Below, piece by piece: positions 28,135-37,925 of a DNA stretch of 64,000 nucleotides. Source of the stretch: Nakaseomyces glabratus. Its lineage: Eukaryota > Ascomycota > Saccharomycetes > Saccharomycetales > Saccharomycetaceae. The stretch is from positions 868,001 through 932,000 of the forward strand of contig NC_088956.1 in assembly GCF_010111755.1 (NCBI RefSeq), read 5' to 3'. The notes below the pieces were generated by a model. The model was not told the DNA's origin. It did not search any database and saw only the letters and a program-made list of their open reading frames with translations. How positions within the stretch are numbered: position 1 is the stretch's first letter; every line of letters begins with the position of its first letter. The position numbers and the translations under genes were made by a program.

Positions 28135-28923
28135 TCGCAGCCGCGTCTCGAGTCTCAAAGAGTACACAGAGTACAGGCCACAGGCTTCCGCTACACAGGC
28201 TTCTCAGACAAGACATTCACAAGCGAAAAAGGTAAACACCTGGCCCACTGAAACTTTAACAGAGAAGTTGAAGCATAGTGTAACCCGAACAAAGGGACCC
28301 AAACCAAAGAGGACCCTTTGACCACTTTGCAACTAACAAACGTACGCAGCTGAGACGCCAAAATAGAAACTGACAAGGTCCCCAACCCAACAGCATTTGT
28401 TTTTGTCAAAATAGTAGAAATTCTCGAAAAAACAAAAAATCAACAAGCAGAAACTAACATTAATGGAAAACTACCTTGCCCTTTGGAGTGTCTCACATCG
28501 CAACATGATCCTTTTCGAGGTATATCCCAATTGGGCATCCTCTGTAGGAGCCAATGGCCCATTCCTCTACCCAAGAAGTTTGATCCACATCAATGGTTCG
28601 AACTCAAATCATATATATACAGAAGACATGGCTTTCCGAATTATTAAAGTAGAATATATACATAACCATATTTTTTTTGCTCTGTATTTAATTTTGAAGG
28701 ACATTAGCAATCAGGTTATTGGTGCCCGATAAATATTTGTATTGTAGTTGCAGGTAGGACTACACTAAATGAAAGCTGCCCTTCATTCTTTTCCCAAACA
28801 CAGTTGCCAACGTTTCTTCTTACAAATAAGAAGATAATAGATAAGCAAACGAAAGCAGCCAACAATTCTATCTATTTCACGCCCTCTGCACTATTGCGCG
28901 TTTGAGAAAGAAAAAAAATAAAT

Positions 28924-31734
28924 ATGAAGACGGCGGTACTTTTGTCGCTACTTAGTGCTGCGCTTGCTGCTCCCGTGGCCAATAGATTTGACGACGCTAT
29001 TAACAATTACCAGAATAATGCTGATTTGGGTTTAGCGAGTAACAGCACAAACTCTGATAATGCTAATGCTAATGCGAACGCGAATGCCAACTCTGGAAAC
29101 ATAGATGTCGATGCCAACAAAGTGAGCTCATATCTCAACTCGATAGCATCCAAAGCCTTTGTTACTACGAAGTCGAGCAAGAGTAACGACTATGACGACA
29201 CATACAATAGCAAATTCAGCACTATAGATTTATCATCCAGTAAGAGCTCGGATAAAAATGATTTCGATTGGTTGAGCTCATCTGTAGTTCAATCTACTCC
29301 AAGCATATCTTCAATATATTCCTCCAATGCATATGATACCCAAATTCCATCACAAGTAGTTTCATCAAATGATTTCCAGCTAAATTCTGAAATTGTTTCC
29401 AGTGTTCCATCAGCTGAACAAATATCCTCTGATACAATTTCAAGTGTTCCATCAGCGGAACAAATATCCTCTGATACAATTTCAAGTGTACCATCAGCGG
29501 AACAAATTCCCTCTAATGTCATTAGTGTACCATCAAGTATCGATAGCTCTTTCTCAGTCACCCCACTATCCAGTAGCTCTTCTAGCTCAGAAGAGCCTAC
29601 ACAATACCCTATATCGAGTTCCATATCTTCTCAAATTGAGCAGAGCTCGGTTATACCTTCTCCTGTTGAAAGTGTGTCATCACAAATTGAGAGTGATTCA
29701 TCATCATCAATTTCTGATTATCTTTCCAGTTCTACACCAACCCCCATTCCATCTCCACCCGCTGAGTCCACAGAGCGCTCAGAACTGGAATCTTCAATCT
29801 CTATATCCATCCCACCAATTGTTCCACCTACTACAAGTTCTGAAATTGTCTCCTCTTTGGAACCATCTTCAGTACCTTTCCAATCATCCTCAGAGGATAA
29901 TACCTCAACTTATATAAGCTCTCAAGCTCAGGTTGTGCCATCCTCAGTAGAGTCTATTGAGCCATCATCAGTACCTAGTGAGGTTCCAATATCTACAACA
30001 ACAACCTCGTCTCCATCACAAATATCATCTGAGTACTTATCACCAACTCCAAGTATTTTCGAAAGCCCAATTTCTCAAGAAAGTACTATTAGTTCTGGTA
30101 GCTCTTTTGTGGAAAGCGTCATATCGTCTGAGCTTCCAAAACCTCCACAACCGATCATCTCATCCGATACTAGCACTGAAAGTAGTATTCTACCACAACC
30201 TTCCCCTAGCAGTGTAGAATCAAACACAATAAGTTTCCCATCTTCAGCAGTTGTTACAACAACTCCACAACCTCCACCAGTAGTAGAATCTAGCGAATCA
30301 CCACTAGCATCATCTTCATCTTCCTCACAAATTATAGTAAGCAGCGTTGATGTGCCCCCTTCAGCTTCAGTTCCTGTTGCAAGTTCTATCCCTTCTGTTT
30401 CAGTATCTAGTGACCCAGTTGCACCATCTAGCGTCATTCCAGTTGATATACCTTCCTCGTCTTCATCTTCTCCACCATATGTTACACCTTCACCCTCAAC
30501 CATAATATCAGTTCCCTCTCCATTGCCTATAGATTCATCAGATACCATTACATCTTCCCAGATCATTCCAAGTCCTGAAGTACCTTCTCCATCGTCTGCC
30601 ATCCCTTCCAGCTCCGTAAGCCAACCTCCTATTGAGATACCATCCTCATCCTCTGAGTCATCCAGCTCCTCTACTTCAAGTAATTCCAATGCTTGGATTC
30701 CCACCAGTCTCATCATTGCACCAACTGAAACTGAAAGTGAGAGTACACCAACTGAATCTAACGATGGCACACAGTTAAGCTCCTTACCTAAAGTAATTTA
30801 TGGTAGCGCATACTCAGAATCTGTTCCAGAAGGTTACTCTGTCATAACCATTGGTTTCAAGAAACCATTAAATTATCCATTTGTGGTGTCAGAATCCAAG
30901 TCCTCTGCGCAGATCATGTATTATCTACCAAAGTTACTAAATGCAAACTTTGAGAGTATATTTTCAGATATCAAGACAGTTCAATTAATGCCATTAGAAA
31001 TTCAAGATAGCGGCTACTTGAGTACCGTTGCTCTTTTATTTTTCCCAACTAGCGAAATCCAATCTCTTTCCAATATGGTGAAGAACACGTCCAGTAGTTT
31101 ATACAGCACACAGTATGAAACTATTACACAATCACTTTCTGCTTTAATTGATCCAAGAATACCTGTTACAGGGTTAACGGACACTAAAACAAACAATGCA
31201 GGATCATCATCTTCATCAAGCTCTAACAGCAATGGCCGTTCATCAAATAGCAATCAGGACACTGAGCATTCCTCTAGTTTTGGAAACATAAATAGCGGAT
31301 CACTTGATTACATACCTAGCTCCAAGTCTGCCTCTAGTGATGGCACACAATCCAAGACTAAGAAACGGATAATACCAATTATTGTTGGTACGATTGCTGG
31401 AGGTATGGCTGTCATAATAATGCTCTTCCTATTCTTCAGATACCATGCCATGAAAAGGAGAGAACAGTTGAATCAAGAGAGATTAGCAAGGTTAAACTTT
31501 GAAAGAGCTAGTTCCTGCTCTGATGATTCGATTGAAAGGTATAATAATGAAAAACAACAGTACTCCGATGATGTATCATCTCTGTCTCCTTCGATGAAAA
31601 TCAATAAATGGATGAATGATAATCACAATGTAGAACACTCGACAACTACTACTGACGTAAACGGTAGTAAAAAAATCATTAAGATTTCTATGCCAATTGC
31701 AACTCAGAATTCTCTGGGATGGAATGATATTTAA
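28924..31734 (+). CDS. MSB2: Signalling mucin, osmosensor Msb2
   Basis: 936-aa single-pass plasma-membrane mucin upstream of Cdc42/Ste11 in the HOG and filamentation pathways (S. cerevisiae YGR014W, 1306 aa). The signal peptide is MKTAVLLSLLSAALAAP. A Ser/Thr/Pro-rich mucin region covers residues ~90-600, and three 42-bp repeats encode SSVPSAEQISSDTI-type units near residues 158-199. A conserved extracellular juxtamembrane domain (~620-750, GSAYSESVPEGYSVITIGF) follows. The transmembrane helix is at ~816-838, then a ~100-aa cytoplasmic tail. An Asn/Ala run (NANANANA) is near residue 45. It is shorter than yeast Msb2, mainly in the mucin part, as expected for a repeat-variable protein. Confidence 0.95.
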   Translation: MKTAVLLSLLSAALAAPVANRFDDAINNYQNNADLGLASNSTNSDNANANANANANSGNIDVDANKVSSYLNSIASKAFVTTKSSKSNDYDDTYNSKFSTIDLSSSKSSDKNDFDWLSSSVVQSTPSISSIYSSNAYDTQIPSQVVSSNDFQLNSEIVSSVPSAEQISSDTISSVPSAEQISSDTISSVPSAEQIPSNVISVPSSIDSSFSVTPLSSSSSSSEEPTQYPISSSISSQIEQSSVIPSPVESVSSQIESDSSSSISDYLSSSTPTPIPSPPAESTERSELESSISISIPPIVPPTTSSEIVSSLEPSSVPFQSSSEDNTSTYISSQAQVVPSSVESIEPSSVPSEVPISTTTTSSPSQISSEYLSPTPSIFESPISQESTISSGSSFVESVISSELPKPPQPIISSDTSTESSILPQPSPSSVESNTISFPSSAVVTTTPQPPPVVESSESPLASSSSSSQIIVSSVDVPPSASVPVASSIPSVSVSSDPVAPSSVIPVDIPSSSSSSPPYVTPSPSTIISVPSPLPIDSSDTITSSQIIPSPEVPSPSSAIPSSSVSQPPIEIPSSSSESSSSSTSSNSNAWIPTSLIIAPTETESESTPTESNDGTQLSSLPKVIYGSAYSESVPEGYSVITIGFKKPLNYPFVVSESKSSAQIMYYLPKLLNANFESIFSDIKTVQLMPLEIQDSGYLSTVALLFFPTSEIQSLSNMVKNTSSSLYSTQYETITQSLSALIDPRIPVTGLTDTKTNNAGSSSSSSSNSNGRSSNSNQDTEHSSSFGNINSGSLDYIPSSKSASSDGTQSKTKKRIIPIIVGTIAGGMAVIIMLFLFFRYHAMKRREQLNQERLARLNFERASSCSDDSIERYNNEKQQYSDDVSSLSPSMKINKWMNDNHNVEHSTTTTDVNGSKKIIKISMPIATQNSLGWNDI
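29396..29521 (+). repeat. MSB2: 42-bp tandem repeat in MSB2, 3 copies
   Basis: Units at 29396, 29438 and 29480. Copies 1 and 2 differ by few bases; copy 3 has diverged at its 3' end. Each encodes a 14-residue Ser-rich unit. Confidence 0.9.
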
Positions 31735-31857
31735 GGAAAATCCTTTATATGTAATATTATTTAGCTTATAGGCTGCTAGCCAATGAGTCTAATCAAATTT
31801 AAATAATCCGAAATTTGAATATATTGTGTTATATTAATTCTTCTATCTATATTATTT

Positions 31858-32835
31858 TTATTGGACCCTCTTATTATTAGACAAGAATTTTATAATAGCT
31901 TCTGTAGATTCCTTGGGATAATCCATTAAAATGGTGTGGCCACAGTCAAACTCCAGTACTGAAGACTGTGGATATTGCGTTTTCAAAAGGGAATAGTCAT
32001 TCTTAATGAAACTCGAATGTAGGCCTTTCATGAAAAGCGTAGGAAGTTGGGATTTGGTATGATACATCATTGGGTTCAAACTTGTAGCGCTTGGCCATTT
32101 CTTTATCTCGGCAATAATGTCTGGCATATATTCTAATGGTACTGCATACTGCAAGTAATCATTTTCAAGTCCAGAAGAACTTTCGTTATTAGGCTTGTAT
32201 GTTAGAAAACCATTAGCAAAATAAAGTGCCACATTGTTTCCATTTGGATTGCATTTATTCACAGGCAGCTCCCTAAACATCGTCAGTATATCAGTTTTCC
32301 ATGATGGGCATGAACGTCGGACTTTGATCTCCCTCTTGACAATCTTTTCTAATAGTTCAAAATTCTGCATGAACATATCATCTACTTTATCTAACTCATA
32401 AGGTGGCAGATCAATAGATATGCACTTCTTAACATTTATTTGTCTTGATAAAGAGCTTAGTAGGGCAACCTTCCCACCCAATGAAAATCCGATTAGATAG
32501 ATAGGTCTACCAGGCTGTTCCCGATATATGTTATCTCTGATCATTTGAATGATATCTTTACTCAAGGTCAGATAGTCATATGGTTGTGCTCTAGGAGAAT
32601 TACCATGATTTCTCAAATCCACATTATATATGTCGGTTTCAAATGTCTTCATCAGTGGCCTATTCAAAGAATGAAACATAATATGGGAACCAAACAAACC
32701 ATGTAGGTTAATAATAGCTGGTTTTTCCTTCCATGGAGCAGGTGTAGCACGCCGTATTCTTGGTTTGGTATGATGGAAGGCTAAAGGAACGACATCTCGG
32801 AGTTCTAAACCCTTCTTGTGCAAGCTTTTATGCAT
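31858..32835 (-). CDS. EAT1: Alpha/beta hydrolase, Eat1/Imo32-like (YGR015C ortholog)
   Basis: 325-aa alpha/beta-hydrolase related to S. cerevisiae YGR015C (Eat1, ethanol acetyltransferase/esterase family; 328 aa) and Imo32. The oxyanion motif NLHGLFGS is near residue 42. The nucleophile elbow GFSLGG has its Ser near residue 117. DLRNHGNS precedes it, and the catalytic His is in FDCGHTIL near residue 296. The start is ATG 32835; the frame extends 14 codons upstream with only a TTG as possible start, so a non-AUG mitochondrial presequence is conceivable but unproven. Convergent with MSB2 and divergent from YGR016W, matching yeast order. Substrate not determinable. Confidence 0.9.
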   Translation of the reverse strand: MHKSLHKKGLELRDVVPLAFHHTKPRIRRATPAPWKEKPAIINLHGLFGSHIMFHSLNRPLMKTFETDIYNVDLRNHGNSPRAQPYDYLTLSKDIIQMIRDNIYREQPGRPIYLIGFSLGGKVALLSSLSRQINVKKCISIDLPPYELDKVDDMFMQNFELLEKIVKREIKVRRSCPSWKTDILTMFRELPVNKCNPNGNNVALYFANGFLTYKPNNESSSGLENDYLQYAVPLEYMPDIIAEIKKWPSATSLNPMMYHTKSQLPTLFMKGLHSSFIKNDYSLLKTQYPQSSVLEFDCGHTILMDYPKESTEAIIKFLSNNKRVQ

Positions 32836-33194
32836 ATTCTCTTCTAATAAATCCAAAGCTGTAACAGTCTTAAGAAATTAAACGGTTAACAAATTCTTCT
32901 GAATGTTTATCAACATAGTTGTCTTTATTTAATAAACGGCCAGAATTCTAATACAATTAGTTCCGAGCAGTCGACTAGCTATTTTTTTCACTACAATAAT
33001 CATCTCATTTTTGAACTTACTCAGGATAAAGGGCGAAAGACAAACAAAATCTGAGGCAAATAGTTTGCTAAAAGCGTGAAATTATACTGATATATTCTGC
33101 TGTTAATAATAATTAGCTTACTCAGGAGGGAGCTATCAATTCTGATTTCAAAGTAAAAAAAAATTTCAAGAAACATAGGTTCGAGTAATGGAAA
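32836..33194. promoter_or_regulatory. Divergent promoter EAT1 / YGR016W
   Basis: 359 bp, AT-rich. It contains a short uORF (33188-33208) that overlaps the YGR016W start codon. Confidence 0.5.
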
Positions 33195-33779
33195 ATGTCA
33201 AGAATTAGACGATTTAATAGGAAGGTTCTTGGATATGAGACTGATTTAATGACAGAGTTTGATTCATTGGGAGGATCTGATGGCATAATAATTCCCGAAG
33301 GCCCCATTGATATTATTGAACAAGAGGAACTGATAGAGAAATTTGAAGTGAATTTGCTTGTTAAGAACCGATGGTATATCAATGCAGTTAGCCTTGCTTA
33401 CATTATATGCGCGGGTGTTTATCTGATGCTTCTAACAAAGAGAACAAAGATGTCTTCAATACCGCTAATATTAGGATTTAACTCGATAATACTGTCATTT
33501 TTGGCATTAAGGTACCACCTTGTAAATGACTATGTCCTGCTTAGATCACTCAAATTAAAATTAACCAATCGCACTATAGACATACTAAATATCACACAGC
33601 TCATTATGATAGAGTGGATAGTAATTGACGACTACAGATCAGACACATTGATATTGGTATTTTTGCATCTACCTGTTTTGCTATTCTTAGTGCAAGCATT
33701 AATTAAGTTGTTACTCAGTGAAATAGACAGTGATTTGTCACAACTGCGAGACTTGAAATACAATTATAAAAACGCATAA
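33195..33779 (+). CDS. YGR016W: Small membrane protein, YGR016W ortholog
   Basis: 194-aa protein (about 190 aa in S. cerevisiae YGR016W, function unknown). The conserved-looking N terminus MSRIRRFNRKVLGYETDLMTEFDS and an acidic stretch are followed by hydrophobic segments near residues 64-80, 88-106 and 150-172, so two to three membrane spans. No catalytic motif is seen. The call rests mainly on synteny between the EAT1-like gene and the next block, plus length and topology. An upstream ATG 7 bases earlier opens a 6-codon uORF that overlaps the start. Confidence 0.8.
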   Translation: MSRIRRFNRKVLGYETDLMTEFDSLGGSDGIIIPEGPIDIIEQEELIEKFEVNLLVKNRWYINAVSLAYIICAGVYLMLLTKRTKMSSIPLILGFNSIILSFLALRYHLVNDYVLLRSLKLKLTNRTIDILNITQLIMIEWIVIDDYRSDTLILVFLHLPVLLFLVQALIKLLLSEIDSDLSQLRDLKYNYKNA

Positions 33780-33983
33780 GAACTAAGTAGAACATTCACA
33801 TATGAAGAAGGCATCCTCATGTTCTATTAGTATAAGTTATAGAACTTCAAGAAATATCACATTATGCATACATGTAAAATTATAGACTGTTTAAGTTCAT
33901 GGAATATATCATACATTCAATACAGTGTAGTATTGTTTATCGTTATAGACGCAATAGTACACTATCAAATTAAAAAAAATTAA

Positions 33984-34103
33984 TGGTTGCTAAGAGATTC
34001 GAACTCTTGCATCTTACGATACCTGAGTGCTCCTGAGTTTGTTAACCCAGTAAGTAATGTTTCAACTTGAATCAGGCGCCTTAGACCGCTCGGCCAAACA
34101 ACC
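33984..34103 (-). tRNA. tL(CAA): tRNA-Leu(CAA) with intron
   Basis: The minus strand reads GGTTGTTTGGCCGAGCGGTC... to ...GAGTTCGAATCTCTTAGCAACC plus discriminator A. The acceptor stem pairs perfectly (GGTTGTT/AGCAACC with one wobble), and a long variable arm typical of tRNA-Leu is present. The anticodon loop is TTCAAG. A 38-nt intron (34028-34065) follows the base 3' of the anticodon and contains TTGAA, which can pair with the anticodon loop, as in other yeast tRNA-Leu(CAA) precursors. The mature length is 82 nt. No CCA is encoded. Both internal promoter boxes are intact. Confidence 0.97.
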
Positions 34104-34510
34104 ATACTGTATTTGTTGAAAGGGTAATCAGGATTGAGGTATAAGAAGTACCTAAATTTTCATCAGAAATCATACGGAGCTATTCTTATTACTGCGATAC
34201 CAAGTTACTCCATGAACATACAACAGTATGCTGCAATGCAAGTAACCTTTATTTATTTGTTGTGTATATCGTCAACAGATCTTGATATGCCAATTGGCAG
34301 TCATACGCACATGCACGATATATTATTATCTGTCACTACCAACAATATTCGTGACAACTGTTCTAACATTCCTGTAATAATGCAAATGCGGACCCTAGAT
34401 GATATATTAAAAGAGTTCACATTATATTATAATTTATGTGTATAATCATTGACTTGTTTCCGGATCATTAATTAAAATAACAAAACTGAATTCCAAGACA
34501 ATCACTTAAT
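34104..34510. other. Intergenic between tRNA-Leu and RRF1
   Basis: 407 bp holding the tRNA 5' flank and RRF1 promoter. An ORF at 34134-34445 begins with TTG and has no domain; not accepted. Confidence 0.5.
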
Positions 34511-35212
34511 ATGCTTGCGTTGAGGACATCTGTTGGCTTGACGAAGAATTTGTTTACAAGAAGACTACATATTTCGCCGGTTCTTTTGAAGAAGAAGCCA
34601 TCACATAAGGGGAAGGGAGGTCCTGTAGAGGATGAAGAGATTGATATTGTGAATCCTTCCATTTATGTAGATGAACTTGTATCAAAATTTGATAAATCTT
34701 TGGAGTTATATAGCAAAGAGCTTACAGATAAGAGGAAAGGTAGCGTCAATGCAAATATCTTTGATAATCTGAGTCTGAAGAATGGCGCGCTATTTAAAGA
34801 GATGGCTTCAACAACATTAAAGGGCAAGGGCTCTTTACTTGTGACTGTTTTCGATCCTAATGAAGTGAAAAACATCGTAAGTGCTATTTTAGCATCTGGA
34901 CAAAACTTAAATCCAGAAAGAGTGCCTACAAATAATCAACAATTGAAGATTCCTTTACCTCCACCGACGGCTGAATCTAGACAAAATCTTTGTAAAGAAT
35001 TAAAGACAGTGTTTGAGAAATATAAACAGTCACCCTCAAAAAACTCTTTAGGCCACATAAGAAATGAAGTAATGAAGAAACTCAAAAGTTTACAAAAAAA
35101 GGATGAGTCGGTAAAGAAGATTATTCAAAACGTTGAAAAGGTACATAAAGATTATGTTACAAAATTGAGTGAGCAATTGAAGCAGGCTGAAAAATCTGTT
35201 ATGGGTCAATAG
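34511..35212 (+). CDS. RRF1: Mitochondrial ribosome recycling factor
   Basis: Releases mitochondrial ribosomes after termination (S. cerevisiae YHR038W, 230 aa). The protein has 233 aa. An Arg/Lys-rich, acid-poor presequence (MLALRTSVGLTKNLFTRRLHI) is followed by the RRF fold: TTLKGKGSLLVTVFDPNEVKNI near residues 102-123, NLNPERVPTNNQQLKIPLPPPTAESR near 135-160, and a C-terminal helix LEKxHKDYVxKL-type (VEKVHKDYVTKLSEQLKQAEKS). These match bacterial/mitochondrial RRF helix-bundle motifs. Convergent with MSC7, the S. cerevisiae YHR038W/YHR039C arrangement. Confidence 0.95.
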   Translation: MLALRTSVGLTKNLFTRRLHISPVLLKKKPSHKGKGGPVEDEEIDIVNPSIYVDELVSKFDKSLELYSKELTDKRKGSVNANIFDNLSLKNGALFKEMASTTLKGKGSLLVTVFDPNEVKNIVSAILASGQNLNPERVPTNNQQLKIPLPPPTAESRQNLCKELKTVFEKYKQSPSKNSLGHIRNEVMKKLKSLQKKDESVKKIIQNVEKVHKDYVTKLSEQLKQAEKSVMGQ

Positions 35213-35370
35213 TAATCAAGTCTAAAATATCTATATTCTATATGCTGTAAATAAAACTGTCATCCAGAAGTCGACAAATGAACTTCTAACATTAAGAACA
35301 AAAGATGATCTATTCCTGCTTATTATCAGTAATATATAATTATATATGTACAGACAAAATATTTGTATAT

Positions 35371-37290
35371 TTAGTTGGCATTCTTCGCCAACGACACCAA
35401 AGCTTTAATTCTTTGCCAAGTAGTCATAGCATATGACCCAGTGATGAAGCTCTTAACAAATCTCCATGCCTTGTCATTGCTTTGAATAGGATAGTCCAAA
35501 GGCTTGGGAATTTGTGTTGATATAAAAGGCAATGTGTCGAAGCACACACTTTTAGCATTGCATAATCCCAAAAGACCTTCTTCACCACCAAATTTACCAT
35601 AACCAGAACCGTTGATACCACCAAATGGTAGTTGACAGACATAAAAGGTAGCGAAGTCATTTATGGCAACATTACCAGTTTTCAGTTTATTTGCAACAAA
35701 ATTGCACTCAGAATAATCGCTACCAAATACAGAGCCACCTAAACCGAATGGAGCGGCATTTGCCAACTCAATACAGTTGCTAGTATCTTTTGCTTTCATC
35801 ATGACTAGTACAGGACCAAAGACTTCATTTTGGGCAATATCCATGTCAGGTGTAACATCAACCAAGAGCGTTGGCTGGAAATAATGGCCTTGTGGATATT
35901 TTGGGTGATTATATTGGGATCCACCATATAAAAGTCTGGCACCTTTAGAAACTGCATCTTGGATGAGAGCCTCTAATGTCTTAAATCTATTGTCAGAAAT
36001 CATAGCTCCCATGTCAACAACTTCCAAATGATCAATGTCAGAACCCTGACGCAAAGGTGTTTCTTTCATACGCTTTTCTAGTATGTTTACCAGCTGATCA
36101 TAGTTCTTTTCACTTACAATTACTCTCTCAATACCAATACAGTTTTGACCAGAAGATTGGAATGTACCTCTCAATATGATGGAAGATAATGCATCAAGAT
36201 CTTTAACTGAATCAAGAACAATGAATGCGTCTTTACCTCCCAACTCTACAACAACCGGTGTCAAAGACTTAGATGCACAGTTTAGAATGTGAGAAGCAAC
36301 TGATTGACTGCCAATAAATGTGATATGCTTAATCCCTGGGTGAGATGTAAAGTGATTAGCTGCATCATCATCCTTTGTAGGTGGCAAACAGTAGCATAAT
36401 TGAACAATATTGGAATCGACGTCACAAACATCTAAGCACTTTCTAACCATTTCAATAAAAAATTCAGATGACCAGACAACTTGTTCAGAACATTTCACAA
36501 TAATAGCATTACCAGTGAAGATGGAAGCAATTATTGGACCCATTAGGTTATGGAATGGATAGTTCCAGGATACAATAGAGCTAATGACGCCAAGTGGTTC
36601 GTAACGGACTTCAGCGCCTTTGTAGAATTTCATAAAAAAGTTTGTTGGTCCTGGACGTCTTGATGGTTCCAAAGTGCTAGGTCCATGTTTCAAGATCCAT
36701 TGAATTTTTTCCAAAGTTACCAAAATCTCACCCATTGATGCATCTAACATTGTCTTACCAGAATCACGACAAGCTACTTTAGCTATTAAATCTTGGTTTT
36801 CTAAAATGAACTTTTGAAGAGTAGCTAGCACTTCGAGTCTCTTAGCAATTGATGATTCAGCCCATTTCATTTGAGCAGCGTTAGCATTGCCTACCAATTC
36901 ATCGATCTCATCAGCGGTCATAGACTTGAATTCCCCCAAGTATTGACCAGTTGCTGGACAATAACTTTGGATATGTCTTGGCTTACTGTCATCAACCAAT
37001 TTTGGAGGATTCAATCGCTTACCTTTCCAATTGGGCTGCACTTCTTCTGGTGTAGACACATTAAACTTCCTAGCCTTGTATTTGTATCCCGAAGAGCATA
37101 ACAGCAGCTTGTACCCAACATATAATGTGAAAATGGTAGCTACCATTGAGGTTCCCATAACGATGCGAGGGTCTGCTACCACATCCTCATTGATTATGGA
37201 CTGGTTGCGCAGAATGTCCCTAACGTACTCTTGAATAGTATGGTTGAGCTTTTGGACCATATCGCTATTCAAGTATATATTGTCTTGCAT
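35371..37290 (-). CDS. MSC7: Aldehyde dehydrogenase family membrane protein
   Basis: 639-aa ALDH-superfamily protein, ortholog of S. cerevisiae Msc7 (YHR039C, 644 aa), found at the ER; it was named from a meiotic recombination screen and its substrate is unknown. An N-terminal hydrophobic anchor lies at residues ~45-66 (MVATIFTLYVGYKLLLC). The NAD-binding region SWNYPFHNLMGPI is near residue 240. The catalytic Glu is in VVELGGKD near 351 and the catalytic Cys in GQNCIGIER near 383. The cofactor loop NEVFGPVL is near 490. Both key residues are present, so activity is plausible. Tandem with VMA10 upstream. Confidence 0.96.
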   Translation of the reverse strand: MQDNIYLNSDMVQKLNHTIQEYVRDILRNQSIINEDVVADPRIVMGTSMVATIFTLYVGYKLLLCSSGYKYKARKFNVSTPEEVQPNWKGKRLNPPKLVDDSKPRHIQSYCPATGQYLGEFKSMTADEIDELVGNANAAQMKWAESSIAKRLEVLATLQKFILENQDLIAKVACRDSGKTMLDASMGEILVTLEKIQWILKHGPSTLEPSRRPGPTNFFMKFYKGAEVRYEPLGVISSIVSWNYPFHNLMGPIIASIFTGNAIIVKCSEQVVWSSEFFIEMVRKCLDVCDVDSNIVQLCYCLPPTKDDDAANHFTSHPGIKHITFIGSQSVASHILNCASKSLTPVVVELGGKDAFIVLDSVKDLDALSSIILRGTFQSSGQNCIGIERVIVSEKNYDQLVNILEKRMKETPLRQGSDIDHLEVVDMGAMISDNRFKTLEALIQDAVSKGARLLYGGSQYNHPKYPQGHYFQPTLLVDVTPDMDIAQNEVFGPVLVMMKAKDTSNCIELANAAPFGLGGSVFGSDYSECNFVANKLKTGNVAINDFATFYVCQLPFGGINGSGYGKFGGEEGLLGLCNAKSVCFDTLPFISTQIPKPLDYPIQSNDKAWRFVKSFITGSYAMTTWQRIKALVSLAKNAN

Positions 37291-37925
37291 GACTCCTAAG
37301 GGTTAAAAAATGGAAAATAAAGAGCACCCGCTAAGATATAGAATGCCAGCTATAATTCTAGTTATAACCGACTTTTAAAAAGGACTTATATACTTTCCCA
37401 ACCTAAATCAATTGAGTAAGCTGTGTAAGAGAATATCTCAAATTGTTTTCTACCTCGTTTGTGATAATTATGAAATCTGCTTCATTATTTTCTTAGCTTT
37501 TTCGTTTAACTAAATTAACCAGAATACTGATTAAAGTAAAGGCAGAAACCAAAGAAAAAATTAAAATAAAATAAAATATCCTGTAAGCACCGATATTTGC
37601 ATCCTTCGAATGTATTACTTGTAGATATATATTTCGCACTAAATTTACCAACATTCGTAGAGTTAAAATTACATAAATTCAGTTTGAAGACAGTTTCCAA
37701 ACTGCTCTGCTGCCACCAAAAAAGTGGAACTTTTATGAAGTTTCCATGGTTTGACGCAACCAGGCGATGCTATATAGTTTGTTCCGATCAATTCAATGAG
37801 GTCAAATTGAAATAACAAAGTAATGGTATAACCATTTTTATTTTTTGTTCAGAGTTAATTGTTGTACAAGAATTTTCCTATTTTTATTTGAGTTAGTCTA
37901 TCTAGTTATAGTTTTAGATAGACAT
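37291..37925. other. Intergenic between MSC7 and VMA10
   Basis: 635 bp, AT-rich, holding the MSC7 promoter and VMA10 3' end. Short ORFs at 37515 (minus) and 37597 (plus) overlap each other and look random. Confidence 0.5.

Larger units (their letters stand above)
26384..28923. promoter_or_regulatory. Long upstream region of MSB2
   Basis: 2.54 kb between SNU71 and MSB2. I find no supportable gene; ORFs at 27280, 27503, 27935 and 28463 (plus) and 26750, 27793, 27842 and 28191 (minus) are short and domain-free. Visible content: two Ste12-type TGAAACA pheromone-response elements (28059-28065, 28128-28134), a CA run at ~27256, C-rich stretches, and a 14-bp sequence with the palindrome CCCAATTGGG that occurs twice (26731-26744 and 28525-28538). 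The size suits a heavily regulated promoter or an unannotated ncRNA. Confidence 0.45.

Noticed and set aside
28632..28650. GGCTTTCCGAA resembling centromere CDEIII
   Set aside because: Flanking sequence is not AT-rich enough and no CDEI is present at the expected distance.
30075..30770. 231-codon ORF antisense to MSB2
   Set aside because: Complement of Ser/Pro repeat codons, giving Glu/Asp/Gly-rich nonsense.
32836..32856. Seven-codon TTG-started extension of the EAT1-like protein
   Set aside because: Non-AUG start without supporting evidence; noted in the gene entry instead.
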